Positions 1 through 33,814 of a stretch of 64,000 nucleotides of DNA are shown piece by piece; positions within the stretch are counted from its first letter, which is position 1; each line of letters opens with the position of its first letter. The position numbers and the translations under genes were made by a program. The stretch comes from Cristatella mucedo (Eukaryota > Bryozoa > Phylactolaemata > Cristatellidae). Below the pieces are notes generated by a model, which was given only the letters and a program-made list of their open reading frames with translations, was not told where the DNA came from and did no database searches. The stretch is taken from positions 556,001 to 620,000 of the forward strand of contig WPIO01000126.1 in NCBI GenBank assembly GCA_009760855.2, given 5' to 3'.

Positions 1-512
1 TGTTCAGCAGCCGGTGCACGAACTCAGTGTCGCTTACCGCGTACTATGAAACAGCCCGACAACTCATACATCCTAGCGCAAAAGGCTCCGAGAGTCCCGA
101 ACTATGTCTTACAGCAGAACACCAATCCAAAAAGTCCAGATCAAAGGGTATCCTTAGCTAAATGTACTGCACACATGCTAAGTACTACTAAATATACCAT
201 TTCAGGTATAATAGACAGCATGGGAAATAGAAATAAAAGAACGATAGCCATGCATAACAGCATTGCCGCACCGCCCCCTGATGCAAGCCCACAGGACCAC
301 TCCGTGAGCTCCTCTGACAGAGTGCAGCCAGCCTGGCGATGGCTGGCACGGCAGCAGGCCAATCGAAGCTTCTACCAACACAGGCATGCTGCTTTTTGGT
401 GAGCTGAACGGCAACAGTATTGACCGAGGCAGCCAGTCCAGCTATGGTGTCACGTGGCCAGCTTAACTTGCTACTGGCTCCACAATGCAAAGGTGCCATT
501 ACAGCTTCTCAC
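1..512. other. Last visible SLC35D intron, no exon recognised
   Basis: No segment resembling the terminal membrane helix and cytosolic tail was found on the minus strand. Two decent donor motifs occur (minus strand near 110 and 35), but the frames before them do not match the family. The terminal exon is probably outside the window. Confidence 0.5.
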
Positions 513-23540
<23,028 letters not shown>

Positions 23541-24110
23541 CTGATGGTTCCGAGGATCAAAGCGGCAGCGGCTCTACATTAGGCCGTTACCCTGGGCATC
23601 AGTCGGCAAAGCCGCAAGATGAAAAATGGGTAAAGCGGCGACCGTGCGGTAAAGCGTTGGCCGACAGGCACGTTCGAGAGGAGCGCCGCGAATGCCGCCG
23701 GCGCCCAACGATGAAATCCGGCCCCGTAGAGGGCGACGACGAATAGAATTACGCGACGCCGGTCCGCGGAGAGAGCTCCAGTTTGACCTTCTTCCGGCGC
23801 GGCCGCCCGCCCGCCCGCGGCGCTAGCGGCTGCGTCAGCCCGTTTCGGCGGAGCTGTCCTCTCGTAGCCGTGGACCGCGCTGGGGTATCTTGCCGCTCTC
23901 AATGCGAGTGGTCGCGTCTCCTTAGCTTCATCTGCGACCAAGCAATGGCTGCATCCGCTGCCGACGGTCGGAACCTGAGGAGGTCGAAGCCACCGAAGCG
24001 CCTTTCGCTCCAGCTGCTGGCGCGGTTTTTGATCGGCCGCGCCGCGGTGGCTAAAAAGGCGGCTGCTAAGGCCAGTCTGTCTCTGTACTAGGCGGCGCTC
24101 TCGTGCTATT

Positions 24111-25229
24111 CAGACCTTGGCTTTAGATGGTGTTGGACGTTGGGTAAAGTTCGAGACGCGCGACGACTTCTCGTCGCCGCAGCGGCGAGCTGCTATCGAA
24201 ATGAGCCGAGAGCAGATTTTGCTTCGGCACACTCGACGCACTGCTACGTGCCAAAGCATCGCCCTCACGCTTTGCGCGGCCGATGAATGTTTAGGGTTTC
24301 GTGGGAGAGTTTATTTGAAAGGAAAATCTCTGCCCTCGTATTGTTGCGCGGGACACGCCACTGCAGATGCATGTGCACGCAACAGCAGAGCAGTTCAACG
24401 GGCAGAGCGCACCTGTCTCGTCATGAAATACAGCAGTTGCGATAAGCGAGGGAGGGGATTAACCTGGAGATTTGGTAGACTCGGCTCAACTCGATTCTTT
24501 TACATTTAATTTGGCATCAATTTTACTATCGAGCTCAAATCTTCGTGCCTTTGAAAAATATCGCCCACGGAGCTCGGGGCTGTTTCCTTCTCCTAGCGAC
24601 AAGCATATTATTCAAAACGTCGCGGTCAACGAAGCTCGTCCGTGAAGTTAGAACCTGCAATGCAATACACGACCGTTCTCTATTAACACACACGTCGCCC
24701 TTATAAGCATTAGGCGAACTCAAAACAAGAAAGGTTAAGCAACTAGCTAAAGGTTAAAGTTACTTTCTGTACCGATGAGCGTTCATATACGTTACCAGTA
24801 GTATTCTCGCAGAAAATGAGATGTATGGTAGCAGTTAGTTTTTGTAGCACCATAACTCAATTTTTGCTATCGAGTAATGTCTGTTATTTTCCAACTGCTG
24901 GTGCCTCAAAAGTACGGAAAATTGTCATTTCTACCCACAAAGTTTGCCTTTGTAACCAAGACATGGATGCATACGAAATTTATCAATGTCTAATGACAAA
25001 ATGGACGAATTCATGTCTTGTGGTTAGCATTTATTCTTGAAAAGAGTAAAAATTGTAATACATCGGCACTGACATTTTAGAAAGGTGACCTAAAAATGCT
25101 TAGAAGTGAGTAATCTTCCAAAATTTACATTGTAATGTATATCTCTTTCGTAAATCAGCTCCAAAATATAGTCTGCCATTATTTTTTCGTTATCCTGTCC
25201 TTGTTAGCCAATGTTAAAAGTTCAGCAAA
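24111..25229. other. Intergenic, nothing recognised
   Basis: AT content rises after about 24,500. A 130-codon plus-strand frame at 24117-24509 has no recognisable similarity and is likely chance. Confidence 0.45.
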
Positions 25230-25640
25230 TCCTAGTGAAACCGCTCGCCTCTTCCTTCGAGCTCGAGGGAACGTTCTCCTTGAATTCATCGAGATAAGCA
25301 TCAAGGGTGAGGTTATTTAATGACATCCTGCAGCCAATTGAGCGGTAGCTATTCATCGTTGCCTCAACTAGCGCTGTCTAGTTAAACACATTGTGATTTC
25401 TGAGGGAGCCCAGTACCACTACGACGAAACCGTTCCAACCCGCTTTCTCTGCACTTGTGAGCTTCCTGAGAAACTTCTCGAACTCAGTGGTCTTCTGCAT
25501 CTTTGGCGTCACGAAGGCACCGACTTTGACCTTCACCTCAACCGACGTACGTGAGAGGTTTCGAAGGCTGCCAACTCCTTATATGGAGCTTCGATGAACT
25601 GATTCATAAGGTCCTGTTTGATGTACGTGTGGTGGCATGG
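25230..25640 (-). pseudogene. Remnant of unnamed dispersed protein family D (copy 1)
   Basis: Minus-strand translation gives, in order, MPPHVHQTGPYESVHRSS, VKVKVGAFVTPKMQK, SAEKAGWNGFVVVVLGSLRNH, and YRSIGCRMSLNN...FKENVP. This follows the order of an uncharacterised metazoan multicopy family that I recall as having LPPLHIKLGLMK, AKVKAGIFVGPQI, AW..FV.VV.GFLGNHK and GCNMSLKVHFLHSHLDFFPEN blocks. Stops and frameshifts separate the blocks. A second remnant lies at 38550-40372. Confidence 0.55.
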
Positions 25641-25919
25641 GCTCCTTCCGGGGTCCGACAGAGGCTCCCATGTCGGACATTGTTAGTTCCCACTGAGAGC
25701 TCAGTCCACTCTGGCCAGTCCCGCCTATCGAAGTGTGCCTAGTAGTCTCAGCTGTCCAAACGACTAAGGTAGCAGGAAAACCTGGTAATGCCGCCTTGGA
25801 GACCGATCGGGAATGCCAACAACCAGAAGACTCAAATGATCTCCGATCCAAAATCTTCACACGTCAAGGCATCCAGCTCCAGGTCTTGACATCATCGTGA
25901 TCCTCTTTAGGGTGCACTC

Positions 25920-26380
25920 GGCGAGCCAGAGGAGGAGAAAGGCTTCACGACCCAGATCTTGGGTTTTAGTCCTGCAGTTGGCGAACCTTTATTTTCCATT
26001 GCAAGCGGCGGGGATAGCTGCTAAGGATTTGTCAACAAGGTATAGGCCGGCGCTCAACCGCGGCACATTAGCTCGTCTTAAATGTGGCTTGGGAGAGGCA
26101 TCCTACCCAGCCCTTGATGGGCTGCTTCCTGGAAGTAGAGGCTGGGCTGGGCTGTTTATGAGAAGTAGGGACCGGGCGAGCGGAAACTGATAAGGTAGTT
26201 GCAAAGTGAACTCAGGTGATTCGGGGAAACCGCGGTTGTGTGCTGCTTCGCTGCGATCGTCCTGAGAATATACATCTGCTGAAGCCCGCTACCGTGCTTG
26301 TGTGTCGTCGCCTAAAATCTTACTACCGGATTTTCCGACGCAATACAAATAAGGCTGCTGAATCAGCTAGCCTTTAATTC
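25920..26380 (+). mobile_element. SINE split by an inserted element
   Basis: The SINE head and body occupy 25920 to about 26030 (CTTCACGACC, CAAGCGGCGGGGATAGC). The SINE 3-prime end resumes at about 26337 (ATACAAATAAGGCTGCTGAA). The ~300 bases between are foreign and resemble 39825-40142. Confidence 0.6.
26031..26336. mobile_element. Unnamed element C, copy 1, inside a SINE
   Basis: Shares with 39825-40142, in order: GGGCTGCTTCCT, a GCGAGCGGA block, GTGTGTCGTCG and the end CTAAAATCTTA. A possible 5-base duplication GGATT flanks it. It has no coding capacity; class undetermined. Confidence 0.5.
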
Positions 26381-26994
26381 TAGGGTACTTGCTTACATTA
26401 TCTAGCAGCTAGGCTTTGAGGTGAGCTCCTGGGTGAACTCCCAATAAAGAGGTGCCACCCATCTCCGTTACCGCCGATCCCCATTGCCTCGAACAGACTG
26501 GTGGCTATAGTGTAACAGAAGCTGAGTTCATCTTGACGGGTGAAGAAGCTGAAGAAAGCTCGGTGACGCTTCCTCTCATCTTTTACTTACGCACTCAGAT
26601 CTAACAAGTTCCTCTTCATCAACCTGGACTTCAAAACTCGGACTTGGTGAACCGAGAGCTCTGATAATCACGCTGAGATCTTTTAGGTCGGGGTAATAAG
26701 AATTTCTCTCTCCAGCTCCACCTCTTCAGTTATCATCTGGATCCACACCGTCTTCCTCGCTCTTAGACCTGCTGCTCTCCTCTAAAGGCGGCTGGTCTCT
26801 CTCCCTCTCTCTCGTAGATGAGAGCGTGCATGGAGCTGGCGGCTGTGTATCACCGCGGTAATAGACGAGGGAAGGCCTGAATATGTGATAGTAGGTGCAT
26901 TCCTGCCAGTTCAAAGCTTCGAATTGCCCATCACGCAGACGTAGCAGTCGATTGAGTGATCAGTAGGCTTCTGCCGAATTATTGGGAAAACAAA
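26381..26994. other. Intergenic, nothing recognised
   Basis: No exon or repeat family was recognised. A short CT-rich stretch lies near 26790-26815. Confidence 0.4.
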
Positions 26995-27190
26995 CTAATG
27001 TTCCTTCTTCCTCTCTGTAAAACGGTAAATATGGTTAAAGATGTTCCTTTGCTGAAAGTTGGCCGACTTCACAGTGGAGGCAATGTGCTCATTAAACGGC
27101 AGGTTGGTTTGGAATAGCTCTCCCAGATTACGGGCAGGTGCTGCTGAAGCGATACTAGATGAACCAATCTTGAGAATGAGGTTTTGACTT
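26995..27190 (-). mobile_element. L2-like RT-domain fragment
   Basis: Minus-strand translation LKIGSSSIASAAPARNLGEL followed by NEHIASTVKSANFQ mirrors LKIGSASISPVESARNLGVI and DDHISSTVKSAYFQ of the intact LINE. It is an isolated internal piece, much diverged. Confidence 0.75.
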
Positions 27191-27309
27191 GAGGGTGACA
27201 CTAGGCTTTCCCATAACTATTAGGCTGGTCGTATCATTGTTAAACTTTAAAAAATTGGTAAAAGTTCTATTACGCGAATTTCATCGAGGCAGGTATAGAA
27301 GTAAGCTTG

Positions 27310-27580
27310 AATTATTGACAGCAGCAATGAGTTTGACTGAGGAGGCTTTATCGTGGCTCGATTTCCACGCATTATATAATGCCCCGTCCTTCTATTTTTC
27401 GGTAAAGTCTCGTCCAGCAGACCAGTCCCCTGTCAAGTTCAACACACGATGTGTTCTGGGCCCTTTATGTTCTCCATTTCAACTAATATCTATAAGGGAA
27501 GTGAGTCAAGCCCGCGAAGTTCACTGTTAGTTTTATGCCGACGACACTATGCTGTACTTATCATTCAAGCGATTTGTATC
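27310..27580 (+). mobile_element. L2/CR1-like RT core fragment, decayed
   Basis: Plus-strand frames contain EALSWLDFHALYN, then TRCVLGPLCSPF (a worn GVPQGSVLGPLLF block) and, in another frame, a worn FYADDT(M)LYL block. The order matches a reverse transcriptase palm domain with frameshifts. Confidence 0.55.
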
Positions 27581-27594
27581 AGCCGCTTGCCCCT

Positions 27595-27750
27595 GGGTCT
27601 TCACTCAGGAGGTAAGGTACTCGCTCTTCACGACCCGGGTCGTGGGTTCGAGTACTGCAGTGGGCGATTCATCATTGTCCACTTCAAGTGGTGGTGATAG
27701 CCGCTAAGGCTATTTTGCCTTTATACAAATAAGGCTGATGAATCAGTTGC
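27595..27750 (+). mobile_element. SINE copy
   Basis: Head GGAGGTAAGGTACTCGCTCT, box GGGTTCGAGTAC, body GTGGTGATAGCC, 3-prime end ATACAAATAAGGCTG. It is the same subfamily as 43283-43436. Confidence 0.8.
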
Positions 27751-28659
27751 TGCAACTGAATTGATAAGCTGTTACGAACGTGCTGTGGCGGCACCTGCAC
27801 TAAAGTCTTTTAGCCTCAAACTAAGCACTCGTAATGGTACCATAAAAGCTCAATGACTTAAGCGACAAACTACGTCCTCTGCTCAACTTTGTCTCCATCT
27901 TAATCATCTTAGGATTTCTTCTTCAATGCTGCGATGCATCACTTTCACTCGGCGGTGCTCAGTTAGAAACCGTCGTCTAGCATTCGATATCTATCGCATT
28001 CGATATCTATCGCATTCTCGGTTCACTTGAGTATAAAGCTGTGTTTTTCCTTGGGAATTATTTACCGTGAAAATGCTGTGCGTGATTTGAAGCGCAGGAA
28101 CAGACAAAATAAACCCAAAGTTAAAAGAAGCTTCTTCGTAGTTCTCTCTATTCAGAATCTTCGTATTTTAGTTAAGCCACTTGCTCGCTAGTTTTACGAA
28201 CGCGCTGCAGAGGCATCTAAAGGAGAACTCCTTAGATCGCAAACGCCGGGCTCGTAGCGATGCAGGTCCTTGCTAACAAGTGAAGAATATCGAAAAAGCT
28301 GGTGCCCCAAAAAGAGGCACAGCGAGTCACAGACGCTGCCTAGATACGAACACGGATGATAATGGCGGCAGAGCAGGGCGCAGCGAAAAGAGCTCCCTCA
28401 CATTAATATAACAAGTCCACATCCTCAGCGTTAAACCGCCTGCTTATTCCATAACCGAGGAGCAGGGGCACTCACGTTCACGTATTTCGCCAGTCATGGC
28501 CTACAGTTGACAGATTCGAAGCCCAAAAACACACCTGACTAACTATTGCATACGGCATATCCAGTTCCTATTGGCTGCAATTCAGGAACTGCTGATAATC
28601 TCCGCGGCTGCCTATATCCGGTCCATGTGGCATTTCAAGATTTCAATACATTAAATGCC
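27751..28659. other. Intergenic, nothing recognised
   Basis: No exon or dispersed repeat was recognised on either strand. Confidence 0.4.
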
Positions 28660-28940
28660 TGTCTTCATTGCCATTCATTTCCGATGTCAGTAAATTTCCT
28701 TAAGCTAAATAATGCTGAAACGGAGCTCATTGAAAATCTCAAACGTACGGCTGCAATAAGTAAATCCTTTTCTAAATTAGTGTCTCCGTTGTACGACCAT
28801 CATGCACAGATAGATATCTTCTTTTGCGATTGCTCGTCCTTTTTAAGTTCTATTCAGAAGATCACCCCCACACTTGCATTCTGACCCTGTTCATGCTGCC
28901 CCTAACTATGTTATGCATGTTGTTTATCAAGCACGATAGT
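28660..28940 (+). mobile_element. L2-like fragments, plus strand
   Basis: A short piece encodes VNFLKLNNAETEL (compare AANFLKLNDDKTNL in the intact LINE). Further on, 28868-28940 matches the L2 3-prime UTR (ACACTTGCATTCTGACCCTG, TTTATCAAGCACGAT). It ends where the opposite-strand LINE tail begins. Confidence 0.6.
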
Positions 28941-31900
28941 ATAATAATAATAATAATAATAATAATTCACTTGATAAAGCACCCTCAGAGAACTTAATCT
29001 CTCTCTAGGCGCTTTACATTTGCTGCAAAGTGAAATGCAATTGAATGGTAACTAAAATCATGCTTGAAAAACAAACAAAATGAATAATATGGTTAGGGGT
29101 GACATGCACAGGGTCAGCATGCAAATGTGGTTAGTGGCACCATGCACAGTGTCAGCACGCATAAGCACATCAAGGACGAATCACAGGGACCTACTAAATG
29201 CTGTCCTAAATAGGTGTGTTTTTAAGTTCCTTTTAAATGTGGTCAGGTCAGGGGATGTTCTGACGCAGGTCGGGAGGGAGTTCCAGGCTTTGGGAGCATA
29301 CGAACGAAATGCACGGTCTCCAAAGGATTTAAGGTTTGTACGAGGTATTTCTAGACTGTTGGATTCCGAAAAGCAGGTGGTACGATGCTTGGCCTGATGG
29401 GGTAGTATATCTGAAAGATAGGCTGGAGCCATAGAATGAAGAGACCTAAAAGTGAGCGACAAAACCTTGAAGTCAATCCGTTGCTTGACTGGTAGCCAGT
29501 GCAGGTCGGCGAGAAGTGGAGTAATGTGGCAACTGCGACGCTCACGACAGACAAGTCTAGCTGCGGAGTTTTGCACCAGCTGCAATCGCCTGATCGCATA
29601 TGCTGGTAGGCCAGTAAGCAGTGAGTTGCAGAAGTCGAGACGGGATTTCATGAATGCATGGACCAACTTAGATGTGGTATCTTTATCTAAACAAGCCCGA
29701 ATTTTAGCAATGTTGTGAAGCTGAAAATAGGCGGATTTGACTGTGGAGCTGATATGGTCGTCTAACGAGAGGTCGCTTTGGAATATGACACCTAGATTTC
29801 GAGCTGATTCAACTGGAGATATGCTGGCAGAGCCAATTTTGAGAGTAAGCCTTTCCAATCTGTGAATCACACTGGGTTTACCCATAACTAGTAAGTTAGT
29901 TTTGTCATCGTTTAGTTTTAGAAAATTTGCTGCCATCCATGTGCGGATGTCATCGATGCATGCAGCTAGTGAGTTGAGAGAATTCAAGGTGCTCGAAAGC
30001 TGGGAGGGATCAAAGCAAAGGTACAACTGAGTGTCATCCGCGTAGAAGTGAAAGCCTAGATTGTGCTTGGCAATCACATCAGCAAGAGGGAGAGTATAAA
30101 CCGTGAAAAGAACCAGACCTAGCACTGAGCCCTGAGGTACTCCATATTTCAGAGGTAATTCAGATGATCTTTGTCCATTCACGTCAACACTCTGGAGTCT
30201 CCCACTGAGATAGGACCTGAACCACTGCAGAGCAGTGCCAGTGATGCCCAGGCGAGATGAGAGGCACTCTAGAAGAACTTTGTGATCGATGGTGTCAAAA
30301 GCTGCCGAAAGATCGAGCAAAACAAGCAGAGACACTCTACCCATGTCTGCATTCCTAAGTAGGTCGTTGTATACCCTAAGCAATGCTGACTCTGTGGAGT
30401 GATTAGCTCTAAAGCCAGACTGGAACTTACTAGCAAGGTGTGAGGTTTCGATATATGAGTTCAGCTGGTCTGCCACGACCCGTTCCAGTGTCTTTGATAG
30501 GAATGTTAGAAGGGAGACTGGGCGGTAGTTGCTCAAGTTCTCTTGGTCTAGTGTAGTTTTCTTGAGAAGTGGCCTGACTACAGCTTTTTTGAAAGATGCT
30601 GGGACATGACCTGAGGCTAATGACATATTAATTATGTTAGTTATGCATGGCAGCAGCAGATCAATGCAACGTAGGAGCAGGACAGTGGGAATAGGGTCCA
30701 GAGGACTTGTTGTCTTCTTTGATTGAGATACGAACTTTAGGACTAGATCACTGGTGACCTGCTTAAATGCAGACATTGAGGTGCAGCCAGGAACCGAGGA
30801 ACAGCATTCTAGTGGGGAGGTTGTCATCGCAGGGATGGATTCCCTGATCTTGTCTATCTTCTGCACAAAGAATCGAGAGAAGCGATCGGCTAGATCATCA
30901 CACGGATCATCAGGTAAGGAGCTAATCTGTGAACGGTTTAGGAGATGGTTTATTGTCGACATCAGCATTTTTGGATTGTGCATCTGTGATTCAACAATGT
31001 CTTTATAGAAGGTAGCCTTGGCCTTTGCTAGGATCGATTGGTACGACCTACAGTAGTCTTCATATGCCTGTCGATGGACAGTTAGTCCGTATCTTTTGTA
31101 TGCTTTTTCAAGCTTTCGTTTAGTAGACTTGGCTAGTTTAATGTCTGTGGTAAACCATAGGCCGTCTGGGCGGGGGCGCACAGTTCGCTTTGTCAGAGGT
31201 GCAAACTCGTCGAGCGTGTCAGCTAGTGTCGTGTTGTAGCTATCTACCAATGATGACAGATCGGAGGGAGGATTGAGCAGCAGAGGTGAAGCAGATATTC
31301 TCGCACGGACAGCATCGATGTCAAGGGTCTTGAGGTTTCGCGATTCACAGGTTATTTTAGAGGAGGATGTGGGCACACACTGTAGATTGAATGAGATCTG
31401 CATGTGGTCAGATAAGCAGGATTTGGTAATAATTGGTGATGACAAAGTGCAGTTGTATGAGAAAATCTGGTCGAGTGTGTGACCCTTGATGTGGGTAGGG
31501 CCATGCACATGAGCCACAAGAGACAATGAGTCAGTCAATGCACGAAATTCGGTGCTGAAAGCGTCAGATAAGTTGTCAAAGTGAACGTTGAAATCACCCA
31601 TAACGAGGAAGGATCGATTTTTTGCACACAGAATCGAAATGGGGTCGGAGAAATCTGAGATAAAGGAGGATTTGGTACCTGGTGGGCGATAGACTACTGC
31701 CACTATCGGTAGCTTGTTTTCGGGCGAGACCAAGACAATTGATTCAAAAGACTGCTTCGATGGTACCGCAAATGGCTTGAAGTTGAATTTCGAGTGCACG
31801 ACAACAGCAACTCCACCTCCAGTTTTGATTGATCTAGGGGTGTGAAAGAACGAGAAACCAGATGGAGTAGCGTCTTTAATTGTCGGGCAGTTTATCGATT

Positions 31901-32550
31901 TCAGCCAAGTTTCAGTTAGGGCGAGCAGGTCGATACCATTTTCAGAAATAAGGTCGCTTATCACTAGAGGTTTATTGCACATTGAGCGAGGATTCCAAAG
32001 GCAAGCGTTAAGTCTGGCCGATGGGGTTACAACAGGCTTGATGACCACTAAGTTTGAGGAATTTACAGTGACGCGTGTGGGGGAGCGTGCTGAGCGGTTC
32101 GAGACAATGCTGGGAATACCGAACGAGCGGGTACTCAGCTCGCAGGTCCCGCCCAACGAGCGGCGTCTGAGCTGGCGGTTCCGGCTACCGCGGCGGCTAC
32201 GGGGTGCTTTTCTTTTGTTAATGCATAGTTCATCAATCTTAGCAACAACATTAATATCGAGGAATGCATTTGATCTGCGATGACGAAGCGATAACAGCTG
32301 CTGACGATCATAAATAACAAGCAGGTTACTAGCCGCCGGCAAAGCTATGGCAGCCGCCGGCGTGGGACACCCAGCAGCCCGAAGCGATAAGCGTTTAGAT
32401 GTCCATAGGCACGTAATTTCTTATAGGCGCTACGTCAAATAACAATCAGAATAACTTTAAACAGGTCTTAGCTGTATCGTTTCCGTATACGATGTTCGCA
32501 AGAACTTCGGTTTTCGGAAGAATTCTGCAACGAACAAGAACGCAGGTTAG
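28941..32550 (-). mobile_element. L2-clade (CR1 superfamily) LINE, near full length
   Basis: Non-LTR retrotransposon. In element orientation it has an endonuclease-reverse transcriptase frame, a ~200-base 3-prime UTR, a terminal hairpin (stem AAGCGCC/GGCGCTT) and a (TTA)n-type tail. The 3-prime edge is clear at 28941. The 5-prime edge is uncertain, between 32343 and about 32550, where a plus-strand L2 tail begins. No upstream gag-like frame was seen. The frame lacks stops, so this insertion is young relative to all other copies here. Confidence 0.88.
29181..32342 (-). CDS. LINE endonuclease-reverse transcriptase (L2 clade)
   Basis: 1053 codons without a stop. Residues 1-105 include a basic Arg/Lys/Ser-rich stretch. 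An APE-like endonuclease follows at about 110-325 (NPRSM at 117, ALTETWL at 141, VVYRPPG at 216, MGDFNVH at 248, SDH at 311), then a reverse transcriptase at about 550-800 (LSNYRPVSLL at 603, FQSGFRANHSTESALL at 640, DLSAAFDTIDH at 677, GVPQGSVLG at 734, FYADDTQLYL at 766), then a C-terminal SFGDRAFRSYAPKAWNSLP region. It copies its own RNA at nicked chromosomal DNA. The open frame begins at a TTG, and its first ATG is codon 121, inside the endonuclease, so the true start is unclear. GLVLF replaces the usual GPVLF. Confidence 0.93.
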   Translation of the reverse strand: MPAASNLLVIYDRQQLLSLRHRRSNAFLDINVVAKIDELCINKRKAPRSRRGSRNRQLRRRSLGGTCELSTRSFGIPSIVSNRSARSPTRVTVNSSNLVVIKPVVTPSARLNACLWNPRSMCNKPLVISDLISENGIDLLALTETWLKSINCPTIKDATPSGFSFFHTPRSIKTGGGVAVVVHSKFNFKPFAVPSKQSFESIVLVSPENKLPIVAVVYRPPGTKSSFISDFSDPISILCAKNRSFLVMGDFNVHFDNLSDAFSTEFRALTDSLSLVAHVHGPTHIKGHTLDQIFSYNCTLSSPIITKSCLSDHMQISFNLQCVPTSSSKITCESRNLKTLDIDAVRARISASPLLLNPPSDLSSLVDSYNTTLADTLDEFAPLTKRTVRPRPDGLWFTTDIKLAKSTKRKLEKAYKRYGLTVHRQAYEDYCRSYQSILAKAKATFYKDIVESQMHNPKMLMSTINHLLNRSQISSLPDDPCDDLADRFSRFFVQKIDKIRESIPAMTTSPLECCSSVPGCTSMSAFKQVTSDLVLKFVSQSKKTTSPLDPIPTVLLLRCIDLLLPCITNIINMSLASGHVPASFKKAVVRPLLKKTTLDQENLSNYRPVSLLTFLSKTLERVVADQLNSYIETSHLASKFQSGFRANHSTESALLRVYNDLLRNADMGRVSLLVLLDLSAAFDTIDHKVLLECLSSRLGITGTALQWFRSYLSGRLQSVDVNGQRSSELPLKYGVPQGSVLGLVLFTVYTLPLADVIAKHNLGFHFYADDTQLYLCFDPSQLSSTLNSLNSLAACIDDIRTWMAANFLKLNDDKTNLLVMGKPSVIHRLERLTLKIGSASISPVESARNLGVIFQSDLSLDDHISSTVKSAYFQLHNIAKIRACLDKDTTSKLVHAFMKSRLDFCNSLLTGLPAYAIRRLQLVQNSAARLVCRERRSCHITPLLADLHWLPVKQRIDFKVLSLTFRSLHSMAPAYLSDILPHQAKHRTTCFSESNSLEIPRTNLKSFGDRAFRSYAPKAWNSLPTCVRTSPDLTTFKRNLKTHLFRTAFSRSL

Positions 32551-32554
32551 AGCG

Positions 32555-32680
32555 CTCTATGTCAGATTACTCACCATTCAATCGAGGTTCCCTTTGCAGA
32601 AAATGTGAAGCGCCTAGAAAGAGATTGAGTTCTCTGAGGGCGCTTTATCAAGTGCATTATTATTATTATTATTATCACTA
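32555..32680 (+). mobile_element. L2 3-prime tail, plus strand
   Basis: CACCATTCAATCGAGGTTCC, then the hairpin GCGCCTAGAAAGAGATTGAG ... GGGCGC and (ATT)n. It lies upstream of, and in opposite orientation to, the intact LINE. Confidence 0.85.
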
Positions 32681-33484
32681 TTACCATCATTGCTAGTCAT
32701 TATGTTCGATCCCTGTCTAGATCGTGGACTGCTTACCGGGGCGGCTGGCTAAAGATTGCACGAAATCCCCAATAAATTACTGTAAGTCAGTATTAGCAGA
32801 ACTACGAAATAAAGCCAGTAATCCTCTATAGTTAGGAATAAATATTTAAAAAATGCGCATGCCAAAGCGGTCAGATAATGAACATGCTTGATTATTAGCG
32901 GTTCCACAATAATATTCATTAGAAACAGGATGTGTTATAATCCATGCGTTGACAGTCGAAAAAGTCTCGAAGGGAGTTATGCGCTATGGATCTTCCCTTG
33001 CACATGCAGTGCTTCTGTTACTTTGAAAGATGCCACTCTGCATTAGTGTTATGGACTTGCTTTATTAATTAACACACCTTTGATCTTGACTGCTACCGCC
33101 GGCATATCCGGTTGTATCGGTGCAGCCACTAAAAACCTTTAGGTGCGATTTGAGGCGCCAGCTGCACAAGTATTTGTCTCGCATTTTGGAAAAACTAGCA
33201 TTTTTACGTGCACAGGTTTGTATGTAGCCTAAGAACTCTAGTTCAGCAGCCACTTCAGCTGTAACAATGTGGCTGCAAGGTTAGTTAATATATCCAATAA
33301 ATTTGGCCGTTTGCCCCCTTCGCTAGATTGTGATGCGCTGGAATGCTGCTTCGATACTACTCTCGGCCACAAGTTCTTTGCAAATGTAATATGATTTCTC
33401 TCCGTCTGTAACTCCAGAAAGCTACAAAAACTAACATGGTGTCACACAGGAGAGTTTCTGTAGCTCACTCAAAGCCTACGTGGC
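32681..33484. other. Intergenic, nothing recognised
   Basis: No supported feature on either strand. Confidence 0.4.
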
Positions 33485-33790
33485 ATTTGGAGCGATTACG
33501 GGAGCCAACAAACTTCATCTCGCATAATCAACAGAAAGTGAAAGCATAGCAGAGTGAAGAGGGCAGTTGAGGTAGTGAGTAGCATGGAAGTAGCTGCTCA
33601 GAAACGGCTGGAAAGGATGTGAAGCTACAGTCAGCAGCTGGAGAGTAGCTGTCGTTACATAAGTATTGTGGAAGTGAGTTCCGCAGTCTAGGATTTGCAG
33701 AGCAAAAGCTTCTGTCACCAACGGTCTTTAAGCAAATGAATGGAATAGACCATTTGTTTTCTAGATAAACTGAGATCACTAGAGGCTGAA
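33485..33790 (-). mobile_element. LINE family B 3-prime fragment
   Basis: Minus-strand frame ENKWSIPFICLKTVGDRSFC then SANPRLRNSLPQYLCND, the post-RT domain typical of CR1-like LINEs. It then shares the family B 3-prime region with 5695-6010 and 42690-43108. Confidence 0.75.
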
Positions 33791-33814
33791 GCAGGTGACG
33801 AAGCTCAGCTAGGT

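Noticed and set aside
23579-23941. A 120-codon minus-strand frame containing VVALYGAG, resembling the first membrane segment of SLC35D
   Set aside because: No donor fits the phase, and a better exon 1 (23437-23540) with an ATG and the exact SFLIVVVNK motif lies just downstream. Treated as chance in GC-rich sequence.
23945-24091. Plus-strand frame starting MAASAADGRNLRRS as a first exon of a divergent gene
   Set aside because: Low-complexity Ala/Arg/Lys composition, no recognisable similarity and no linked downstream exon.
24117-24509. 130-codon plus-strand frame as a gene
   Set aside because: No recognised motif, no splice context and no similarity to a known family.
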